Source: Thereva unica
Taxonomy: Eukaryota > Arthropoda > Insecta > Diptera > Therevidae
Direction: 5' to 3'
NCBI GenBank assembly: GCA_949987705.1
Contig: OX465281.1
Location: 5,124,001 to 5,188,000 of the forward strand
Length of the DNA: 64,000 nt
Part shown: piece after piece, positions 48,101-60,100 of the stretch
How positions within the stretch are numbered: position 1 is the stretch's first letter
Layout of the letters: each line of letters starts with the position of its first letter
Made by a program: the position numbers and the translations under genes
Notes under the pieces: generated by a model
The model's database searches: none
Told to the model about the DNA's origin: nothing
What the model saw: only the letters and a program-made list of their open reading frames with translations

Positions 48101-51100
48101 TGATAAAATACCCCAGCATTAAAAACCCAACCAATCCACACTACAGTGAAGTTCAACTAGTTTCACACATGTGGCGCAAAGGTACACCAAAAAAAGCTTA
48201 CCATTCGCAAAATGTTCCCAAGACACAAACCACAAAAGTTTCAGCCCAAGACCCAAACGAAAACCTTGAATGCGCAATATTATGAAATAGGTGGCCCGGA
48301 CCAACATAGCTATACTACAGGTGCAGGTTTTGTAGAGATAATACTGTACTTTGTTTTGGTTGCGTTGAATTCGACACGATTCTTGAGGCCCCAAGCAAGA
48401 ATGAATTCCATGTCCTCTACACGATCTACAAGACAAGGTCTGGCATGCGTTTGTCTTATCTTATCGAAGGTTATGGGAGTAACGCAGAGTACCATCATCG
48501 GCGAAACTGTGAAGTGGGTTGGAGGGCATTGAGAGCAGATCTTTAATGAATATAAGAAAGAGGGCAAGTGAGAGAATTGAGCCGTGCAAAACGCCAGTCG
48601 ACATGGAATGGGGGTTGGATTCAACGCCATCCAATACTACCTTGATTGAACGGCTGGAAAGAAAGTTCTCAATCCACTTCCTTAGAATTGAGTCGATACC
48701 AATAGCTTGGAGTTTAGACAACAGAGCGGGGAACCATATTCCGTCGAAAACCTTGGAAATATCTAGAGCAACCAGACCAGATTCACCGAAGTGATGGATG
48801 TTTTGGTTGAGAGCCACAGTTTTACTGTGAATTTGATGATTTCGACCACCTGACATTAAAATGATTGCAAGATGGCAGTGCGATTGTGCATTGCCGTACG
48901 TTTGGCAATAGTCAATTTGCATTTCCGAACTCTTGATTATTATCAATTGCAATACCGAACGAATGACTATCGTCTACTGCTCTGCAAATGACGTTTCTGA
49001 ACGCAGCCTACACACAAGAAGGTCGCCTGCAAATCTTTTCGGTCTAAAGCCGTACTGCCTGTCGTGTAAAATTTGGTTAGATTGCAGATATTTTATCAGC
49101 CTGCTATTGATTATTGTCTCCATGATTTTAGAGAGAAAAGAAGTAATTGATATTGGGCGGTAGTTTAAAGGGTCGCTGGCCTCACCTTTTTTCGGAATGG
49201 GCTAAACATGAGCTAGGCAAAGCGTTCGAGCTTGTAGCTGGTGGAAGGGGTGGTCTTGAAGCTTAAATAAAACACGGGATGGAATAACCGTTGTCGTGTT
49301 TCTGGAGTAAAAGGACCCCAAAACCAGTCTTTGAGGCTCTGTTTCTAACTCGGGGTTGAATAATTTTAAGGTTGACTCATGGCAAAAGGGTGTTTGTAAA
49401 TTCTCGAAGGCTTCTCATTCTAATCTTCTGAAATGAAACTTGGTATCTTTCTTGGTGAGCTCCGTGGGTAAAGAGCACGAAATGAATTTGCGATGAAATT
49501 CTGTAAGACTGAGAAAATTCCTAACATCCTTGGCAGTTTTTGGATGGGGAGGTTCGCCACAGGTTTTGTCTTGTCAACAGATCTCCCATGGCCTAAAAAA
49601 TCAATTTTTCTTTTGAGAAATATAGACTAGCTCCACTTAATAATTAAACCGTTTTTTGAAGTTGGCTTGGTATCTTTTTGAGACTCTGAAGATTGTCGGC
49701 CTTGTGATGCGACGGAACGATCAAATTCATATAGACTAACAAAATTATATATTTTCGATCATACCTAGAAGGTCTATCCTTTCCTGAGCTTTTACTTTTA
49801 CATAAAAAATCCAAGTTATTTATCCAACCACTTTTGTACACTTACTAAAATAATTTCGTCATCTTGAAACTATGACAAATTCCACCTAGATTCCAACTTG
49901 TCGACTATAAATTATTAGAAGATCGAATCTTATTCACCCAGCTTCACAAAACCCAGCTAAATAAATTTCCTATCTCCAATCGCAATGACGAAGATCCCAG
50001 TGACACAAAATCTCTACAAAGTTGCAATCGTTTCAATTGAAATACTCCGCCCAACCTGCAATTGAATGCATTCCACATGGGAAGCCATTATTAAATCAAA
50101 AAATCCAATTCGGTACCATTTACAGCATCAGCTAATGACCAAACTTCTTTACATAATCCCCATTCCCAATTCAAACAAGGATCGCGAACTAATGAACGAT
50201 CATTTTGAAATTGACAACCAGTTAACCCTTAACCAGACCAAATGTGTCGTTTCAATACAGCAAGAGAATGAATACACAGGCTGCGTTGTTTAGGCATGCC
50301 AATGCGAGACCAAAATCAGCAGTAGCCAAGCCACATAGGCACACCACCGATATGTGGCATCTCCTATTTGTTGTGCATAAATCACATTCTCGACTGCACA
50401 TACATACCTCTCAAGGTCGCCACCACGTCAACGGCGGGGAAAAAAGGTGAGGTCCATGGGGATTCATGCATAGATGCTCTTGGCTTACGGCGAACAATTG
50501 AATTGTTCCATTGGCAACATTTCGAAACTTTTACAATGATATATACTCGAGTCTCATATCTCAGGTGAAGCTCCTCGAACCCGGGGTTGGATTGAGACCA
50601 TCCAGGCAGAAAGTCATGCTTCTCGCGCGTTGTCTAGGGACGTCTGGGCAGAAATTGTAAAATTTTAATTGAACCCAGCAGCAAGCAGCTGAAGAGGATC
50701 TTCTCGTTTGTTGCCGCCACAATTATGCGCTTACAAAGCGCATACGCCTCCGGGCTTCAGGTAGTTTAGCTTCAGGTGGTGTGCTGCTGCAGCAGCTTTG
50801 ACTTGATTGAATCTCTCACACAAGGCGGATGATGACCGGCGGTTAATAAATTTCTGTGTAGAGTATAGATTTCCGAGAGAGCGGCGGCTCCCCTTGAAGA
50901 GGAAGAAGCATATAACTTGCATCTTCATTATTAATCATCAACCGCTATTTGATTGATGACTTGATTGATGCGCCGATTATTCAGATGTTGTTAGACACAA
51001 TCCATTTGTGCCCAGTGGTGGTAGGATCACGGATCGATTATTACTTCTCCTAAACATCAACCAAGTTAGACTCAGATCCAGCGCCAAGCCCTTCCTAGGA

Positions 51101-54100
51101 GCGAGAAACACTCAAGGTGTGAACATCGATCTGCAGCCGTGCTTCACTTTTCACGTTTTATTTGTCAATCGATGCAAAGGTGTACTTTGGTAGTCGGTTG
51201 TGTGCGCGCAGGGTTATCCGGAGCAACTCACCTGCGCAAGCGCATAACAATGCGGTAATAAGGCTGTCATAGCGGCTGAAATTGAAACTAATTTTATTTC
51301 TACCACCTTCCAGCTCGAGAGACGCTAATGATCCTCACCCTGAAGTCGTACGGGTTCATGAGAAATGGCAGCCGAGTGAACTTTATGACGAAATCAGATT
51401 GCGCACTGCGCTGTTCTCGTTTCTGTTGTTGTTGTTGTTGCCATCTTATTTCAATTAAATTTCACGGTTCACATCTTTGCATAAAATTAGTTATGCATTC
51501 TCAAACCACTGAGAGCAGCGCGCATATGACGATTGCGAATTTTATAAAAACGAGATGCAAAAAACTTCATACGATTGTGACCTTTCTGCTATCGTGATTG
51601 TACGCTCTTGTACCTGGCTGTGATGGGGCCGTTTCTATCTAGCTGTACAGATATATTGGCTGTCGCGCTGTACCTGTTCATGATACAAAAAAAAACGAGA
51701 CTAGTCACCTGTAAAGGTAACATTCGGTTCAAGATGGAAAAGTGGCATCCATCTTCTTGTTCCCATGTACAGAGAGCGCGCAAATATGTGTCTGAGAATA
51801 TTTATTTATTTAATTGCTGAAAAAAAGGAATTAGAGATTAATTAGTTTTTCTTTTTTTCGCGAGATTCTTTTTGGTGCTTTGAGATAATGGAACAAATAA
51901 GATTAGAAATAAATTTTCAAGGATTGCGGTCTAGAAAATTAGTGCCGTGAGACCGGCGGCGGGTAAATGTCGTAGTAATGGAAAGAAATATACTCTTGCT
52001 AATAATTTAAGACGTGATTGGTGATTGAGAAAGTTTTTGTGGTAATTGTTGTATTTTTTTTTTTTTTTTCAGAGCTCGCTGCTTGCGGTTGTACCATACG
52101 CACTCACAGCGATACCAGCTGGAAGCAATACGTATCTACCTCCGACTACTAAAAATGGATACAATTACAATACACCAAAAGTGCCCTTTCCAACTCCAGT
52201 AAGTATCGATTTTTTTTTTTTTTTGTAAATTTATGGATATTTTTAGGGATTTTGTTTATATTTAGGTCACTTTCAACATTTTTTAGTATAACGCCTTTTC
52301 TTTCAGTGAGATGTTCGGTTCAAGATGTTACGCAGTCGAGACATGGTACTATTGTACCATATGCTAAATTTTTAAACCCTACGACTTTTTAATATTCAGA
52401 AGCCCTACATAAAAATTTGTCTGTTAAACTTATTTAGTTAAGGAAAGTGGTCCGGAGAATGAGACCCTTCTTCACCCTATTTGGACGGAACAGTGTTTTC
52501 TACATAGGTGGTAATTTAGAAGCTGGTATCCGCAGCGCCGGCCCTAGCCCTTGTTGAGGGTGGAGCGAGAACGTCTTTCGGCGCCCTTTGTTCGACGCTT
52601 TCACTTCACATAAATTGTATTTCCAGTTGACCTAGATAAAACTTTTTTTGAGTACTACCTGCCTGCCATTTCCTTACGGAATTATATCTCCCCTTTTGCA
52701 AGCCTGTATGGGCTGGGGGCCTCATAAGGATTTCGATGGTGGTTTTAGGGTCACAGTTCCGCCTGTGGCGGCAATAGAGGCAGTATGTTTTCTCAGAGTT
52801 ACTTCCGCGACGTTTCGCCAACAGGACCACTTTCTTTCGAAGCTATTTGGTTGTTTGTATTGCATGGTTGGCAAGTAAGGTTGAGATGGTGGAGAAAGTC
52901 ATCTTCCCAAAATTTCAGTGTTCACCATCCTGACAACGTCATCTCTGTGAATTTTATGCGGTGCACTTTGTGGAGTATACTCCACTCCTACACCCTTAGG
53001 GTCTTCTTTTGGACCCCTATCCTTTCAACATAATGCCAGTGGGCTCCTCTGTTGCTGCCGGAAAGTACCCGATTACAAAATGTTCCCGTCTACAGCAACA
53101 GGGCTTGCTCCTTCCAAGGCTTAAGGCGGCCCATCATAGAGGACGCACCGACCCCTACTGACCTAGGCTGTTCTGAGCCCTGAGCCAATGCGGCTGCCGC
53201 CTCCGGAAGACTTCCTTGCACGGTAACTAGTTGTTTCATGGTCAGAAGAATCTCCGGATTGTTAGTCGCAAGCACACCAATTCTGACACTTTCTGCTATT
53301 TGACAGAAGGTCGGCTTTGGAGTCGTTCTAGACTTCATTGTGGGTACGTCCGACTTTTCTGAAGGCTTTTCAAACCGTATGGCCAAAGCCTTCGCCCTTT
53401 TCGCCGGAAATTATGCCCTAGAGAATATCCAGATGATCTAACACTCTTCTTATTAAGAAAATCGATATCCCTTTTTCCTCGGGGGCCACGCAGACCCTAC
53501 CAGCTTCTAAATGGCAGTAGCCAGCTTCCAGATATCGCATAAATCGTTTTCGGGATGTGCCACCCCGTTTTCTGAAAGCGATCGTTTTTCCAAGTCGCCT
53601 CTCCGATTAGGTGCCCTTACTTCCACAGGAGATCTCCCAATGAAGGAGTGATCTCAACGCACTCGGCACGGGCTCAGACTGCCTTCCCTGAAGAATAATT
53701 CCGGAAAAATTTCCTTCACCACATGCGACACCTTGAAGCATGGATACAAAAATATATAACTGGCCTTGTGGGTCGTTCTTTTAGGAGCTGTGGGGGGGCC
53801 AGAAATGTTTGGAGCGTTAAGAAGTGCCCCATCTTCAAAAGTTTTTTAACGGTATTTTATGTTAATACCACGAGCTCGGCGAGAAAGGACATTCGCCCAT
53901 GGCAGAGCAGGTATCCGCAGTCCATCGTTAAAAATAAATTTTATTTTGTGCTCGAAATTGTTTTACGCGTTCATTTCGGCGCCCCTTACCGCTCCCTTAT
54001 CCTTACCTATCGCGCTGGGTATCCGGTGACCAAACCATTAATTGTATTGGCATTATTTTTGATTCACGACTTTAAGAGAGTAAAAGAATGAAGCCCTTGG

Positions 54101-57100
54101 AATTTACCAGGTCAAATTTGGATCGACAATGTTCAGTACATTTTATTAGATTCCGATCGGCTAGCCTCAAAACACAGTCGACAGTTGTTATCTTCCAGAA
54201 TTTTAATTTTTTTGAACCAATTCCTGATACATTTTCGTGGCGTGTGGATAGAGCTAAGATACTTCACCGTTTCAATTTTTCCTCGGCGAGCCATTTCTCA
54301 ATGCGTCTTATTACTAACTCTTTAGGCTTGGCGTTCTTCAAACTCTCTGGGTTAGCCGAGTTCGTTTTCGGTGGTAAGACTGTGGGAGGGGTTAATTTAA
54401 AAATTTTCAACACTTATTCCTTTCTTTTGATGAGGCATGGTCAATCTTAAACAAACCTATACTTCAGATTTGTAGGCCAAATTGCTTGAAGAGTCAGAAG
54501 TCTGAATAACCATTTGTAAGTCGGATTTGTTTGGTCAAGCAAAGTCACGCCGAACAACTTTACCCTGCTTCTCGCTATCCCGGGACAGTTACAGAGTACG
54601 TTAAGAGCAGATTGATCCGGCTGATTCTCGATTCAACCCAACTAGTGTCCTTGCATCCTTTGTGAGACAGCCAAAGAAGAAATATACTCAAATTCACTAA
54701 ATTCACTAAACATCCAGTGTTTCGTGGTGTTTTATTAGGTATTTGCAACCCTCTGATTTCCGTCAAATTAGTCTTTTAGGTTTCTTGTGAAATTAATTCC
54801 ATATGTATATGCTCGTTCTCAAATCGTTAAAATCCAGGACAAATTTTCTAGGCTTATATTTCTACGATGTGGCGTTCCACAAGGCTCTATTCTAGGTCCC
54901 ATGCTGTTTAGTATTTACATGAATGGCTTTCCCTTGTAATTAAAAGCAGACTATTCTAGTATGGAGATCTTTTTACTGTACATATTCTCAGCATAGAGAC
55001 AATATCTTTATCGCGATATATTCCGCTGGCCGCTGGTTCCATGGATTCAAAAAAGTTGTGATCAAAGACACTCTTTATATTTATGAACGTATAAGGCTAC
55101 CTCCTTTGCTTATAATCTCTCAATTTTACTGGTGATGTAATGTTTGGCTATATCGGTGGAGTTGATTGCTGTAGTAGATCGGGGAAGATTTTATTGTCTC
55201 TAAGTGTTCTAAAGGGCTTGAAGTTTTAATATCCCACTTAATTTTGTTGGCAGTGGAAACTGTACGAGCTTGCTTAGTATTATTGAGTATTTTAATCTAT
55301 AGGACGATTGTACGTAACGAAAATGTTATCCCCTTGGCCTTAATATGCCCGTCGCATGCCCATGTGTACAGCTCAGCACCTGGCTCTTTTATCAAGTCAA
55401 GTTTGGTTGTCCCGGGCTCGTATGTGCCCCCGTTAAAAATAGTTAAAATTTCTACGGTCATCCTATGCCCCTTGAAAAGCCAAGCGGCCGGAGTTCGCCC
55501 GTTGTAAGGCCATTTTTTATTTTTACTCGGGCTGTTAGCGTCTCGGAACCAAAAAACTGCGTTGAGTATATCCTTGGTGTAACTCCCGTCAATTTTGGCG
55601 CTCTTGGCGGTTAGCCAATCGATGTCAGTCCTGCCCGAATCGGTGTAGTATGTGTTTGCATCGAGATGTTTTCCCGCTTTTTCAAGAATTTTCTTGCTAT
55701 TGCATAACTCTTCACCCTATAGGAGGTAAGCGATATCAACAATTATTTGTCGTCTACCTCTGCTCGCTTTGGGCACCTTTGCTATTACTCTTACCACATC
55801 CTTAAAACTTTCCCGTGAATTATATAAGTGTGTATGAGTTTACATAATACACATAACCCGTTACTTATCGTTAAAATATGTTATAAACTTGTGCTTGAAC
55901 TAATCTATTCTCATTATTTTGCATTTTGGAGGCAAATTCAAGTTTAGTTTCTAATTAAGCAGTATTTAGGTCACATTCATCATAGTTTGCATACGATGTT
56001 GATTGAAACGAAAAGCACAAATAGCAAACTTCATTACTGACATTTAAGCGCCATTTTCAAACAATTTTCCTGCCATTTGGTAAATATATTTTGAATAAAC
56101 ATAAATTAGGGCCTTTTCCGATAAGTGTCTTCTTGAGTTACCCGAAATTTCACTAAAACTAATTACTCCAAATCAAGTCTAGTTCAGAACTATTGACAAG
56201 CATTGATCAACCCACTTTTAATAAATACACAACAATTTTAACCCCTCAATATTTTTAACATCTCGATTTAGACTCTGCCACAAAAATAGCCCAAACTAAT
56301 TATAGCCCGGCCCCTTTCACATATCCTTATCAGTAGGATATACTTCCACACCAACGAGGTCCCTGGAGATGAGCTCCATTATGAAAAGGATTTTAAGTCC
56401 TTTGTGGAACAATAATGTATCTTGATGACTTCCATGTACTGGATCATAAATTAACTTACATTCATTGGGAGCTCTAGGATGGGGCTCTGTGTGTCCAAAA
56501 TGCTCTTAGATAACTAGTTGCCTGCTGACATATCTTCTGCTTTAGTTGGAGTTGGATAAATGGGAGGCTTAATGCATGTCGTAATGTAGTAAACATTGAT
56601 AGTTTAACTACCTACTTCTAAATATAGTGGTATTAAAATATATTTTTGATGTCCTAACAGAAGCTATTTTGGACTTATCGTTTCAAGTTTGACAGATCTT
56701 GTTTTGAAAAGTGGTACCATCTTTATGTCATTTGATTAAACAACTCCAGTCTAATGATGTCAACGATTCTGAAAAGTCATTCAGTGCCATTTTAGCTGTG
56801 AGTCAATGAACAACGAAAGAACGAGCTGAAATTGTAGCGCTTTACATTGAACACAATCGTTCAATTGTCAAAACTGTCGTGATGATTTGGATATTTGAAA
56901 ATGGCGAGTGGTCTTCTCGTTCTTCGGATTTAACGGCACCAGACTTTTTTCTGTGGGGTTATTGAAAAAGTAAAGTTTAGGCCAGCAAGCCGAAGACCAT
57001 TGACGAACTCAAAGCTAACAAACGAGCTAAAATAGCTGTTAAAACACCTGAAATTCTGGCCATGTTCGAAAAAGGGCTGGTTTTTGCGAATCGAATGGAA

Positions 57101-60100
57101 GTAGTCATTTAATCGACATTGTATACAAAAACTGATTTGAAATAAATGGTAGAGAATAACCTAAATAGACCATGCTCATTGGTCAAAATCGGCTAAAAAA
57201 TGTCAGAGTTATTCAATGTTGATAAACCGAAGGTCTAGATGGCGCACTTCATAGATTACAATATGAACCGTTTTGCTGAAGAAATTCTAGGCTTTATCGA
57301 ATATGTGGTTATTGTACAGTAGAACGTCAGCTGTTCTTATGGGTTTTGGTTGAGGACGTGCTTGTATTACATTATCGAACGTATAAAGGTATCGTTGACG
57401 GCTGTAAATGACGCTGTAGAGTGAATTGGACCGAACTGAGGAATAATAAAGCAGAGATTATGTAAGGTTTAGATTTATTACTATTAGTCCAGTAAATAGG
57501 TACTTTTTCTTTGCAAAAAATACCGCACGCGATTTTTTTTTACCAAATGTTTTGACATATTTTTATGAGCTTAAATTCAAAATGGCGTCATCCCCACCCT
57601 TATGCTTCACTTACAATAAAGGGAAACGCGTTTAATTCTATATCTCAGAAACTATGCATTTTACGACAAAAATGTATATAATCTTTTTTGTAGATAATTA
57701 AGTGATTTAACTTTCTTGTTCAGAAATTTTTTTTGTAAAGTCAATATGTTCGGAGTTATAGTACTTCAAACTTTATATATCACTTTCTTTGCACTATAAT
57801 TCGTTAACGGTTAGCCCGCTATAAAAAAGTCCTTCCTAAGACTTATAGAACACACGATTATCTATAATTTTTGCTTTTATCATTTTTACATAGGGCTAAT
57901 ATTTCACGAGTTATAGCGCTTTAAATGTCGCAAAAGTAAATTAAAAAAAAAAATCCTATCTTTTTCTTTCCCCGTTTCATTTCCAAACTCATTATATCGT
58001 GTGTTGAGCTCATCATTGCCCACATTTGTTGCCTTTACTTTTTTCTATAAAGTTGATATTTATGGATTTATTACACCTCAAAAGTTTATTAAAAATGGTT
58101 TTTTGCAAATATCTAGTCGAATATTTATTTACGAAGACAAGTTATACCAACTTATTTGTTTGTTATAAAATTCCGTAGAAATTTTACTTGAAACATTTTT
58201 TTCTAGCATTTATAGTTTAGCCGCAATTCAGCGCCGAATGTTTCATATAGATACACATTAATTTTCATACATATAATTAAGAAATTTCGTTGGCGTGCAA
58301 ACCCTTTTCCACACCACCCTGGAGGTTGAGTTTTTGGCGCGTTTTTTATAATGGTTTCCCCAGGGCCTAATCCACAAGAAAACGAAACAATGATGCTATA
58401 AGATGTTATTTAGCCTCATATGTTTCGAAGATGTCGGTTGACAATCGGATAGACCAATGAAGCTGCCATCTAATTACTGACGTTGTCTTCGTCGAATGAT
58501 ATATCTGGGAGACTTGAAAACTCGCAAATGTTCTCATTTATTTCATTGTTTTCAAGGAGGTTTGCATCCTTCGTCACATTTTCGCAATTTCCTCCACTGC
58601 AGTTAGAGCAAATTATGGTACATTTGAGACCGGCCTTGCGGCATCCACAGGAACCGCCACATTTTTTCCTATATTTGCAAGATATTAATTTTAATAAATT
58701 TGCTGGTGCCGGAGCAATTGTCACTGGGACTGGTTGTAAGCCAAATCTTGTTCGCTTCCTGTCCCACTCCTCCGGGTCTTGATAACTATCAAGCCAAGTT
58801 TGCACTTGATGATATACTCGAAATGAGTGAAGTCGAGCAGCATCTTTAGTTGGAGGCAGAGCTGATAAGTTCACTTTGGTTTTTGTAGCCGATTTTCCAA
58901 AACATTTGAACCTAAGTTAATTAATATTGGTTTCTGACGAGCTACCTCCATACAGCTCAATAAAGAAACGCTCTCCAGCTTCAGCAACCATATCTGGATC
59001 TATTTTTATTTTCTTTATACAATTCTACTGAATTTATGAGTTGTGGATTTTTTTGAAAAATGGATAAAACTTTGGCTTTCCCCATGCCGTATATTGAAGA
59101 AGTTGTGTCACAACCACTGAAAGCGTGAAGAAAGAGAATATTGTTTGCAACAATATTTGGAAATTTTAAGCACTGTTGAGTATACAGTGCTTCCGGAATA
59201 CGACCCTTCCGCGGTTTTCGAAGGAAAATATTGTTAGAAGACCCTGCCAAGGACGTTAGTAAAACAAGGAGATCTATGTCTTCTCCGACAATGACCACGG
59301 AATCAAACCTAGAAGATACTTGTATTGCTGTCGTTACAATTAACATGTCAGCGTCTTCGAAGGCTTGCTCAACTATAAAACCCGCACTTCTTAGTTCCTT
59401 TGTGAGCATTGATATTAGCTGAGCTTTATTTTTATCATTACTTAAGAAATTCTCCTGCTGCGTCGCCGGAATCATAGTCTCATTAATAATGATATGTACC
59501 GAATGATTCTTTCTTGAACGCCGAAATCGTTCAGAGCTTTTGGTGCCTAGAAGATCAACATCCTCAGGATAACCATCGAATACAATAGTAACATTCGAAG
59601 TGAAATGATCGCCGACATATTTTACATATTTTCTGCAAATATTTAAAAAGGAAACATTCTTATCCCATATGACTTGATGCAAAAGAAAACCACCATCTAC
59701 GACCTCCATCCAGGTGTAATAAATCCATAAATATCAACTTTATAGAAAAAAGAAAAGGCAACAAATGTGGGCAATGATGAGCTCAACACACGATATAATC
59801 AGTTTGGAAATGAAACGGGGAAAGAAAAAGATAGGATTTTTTTTTAATTTACTTTTGCGACATTTAAAGCGCTATAACTCGTGAAATATTAGCCCTATGT
59901 AAAAATGATAAAAGCAAAAATTATAGATAATCGTGTGTTCTATAAGTCTTAGGAAGGACTTTTTTATAGCGGGCTAACCGTTAACGAATTATAGTGCAAA
60001 GAAAGTGATATATAAAGTTTGAAGTACTATAACTCCGAACATATTGACTTTACAAAAAAAATTTCTGAACAAGAAAGTTAAATCACTTAATTATCTACAA

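Noticed and set aside
52520..52600. Another full hAT-like MITE
   Set aside because: Only one GCGCCGGCCCTA-like string is present; no second end, internal blocks or duplication.
53723..54450. Two overlapping plus-strand frames of about 120 codons each
   Set aside because: The opposite strand gives more protein-like blocks (ankyrin-like), and the plus-strand translation shows no known motif.
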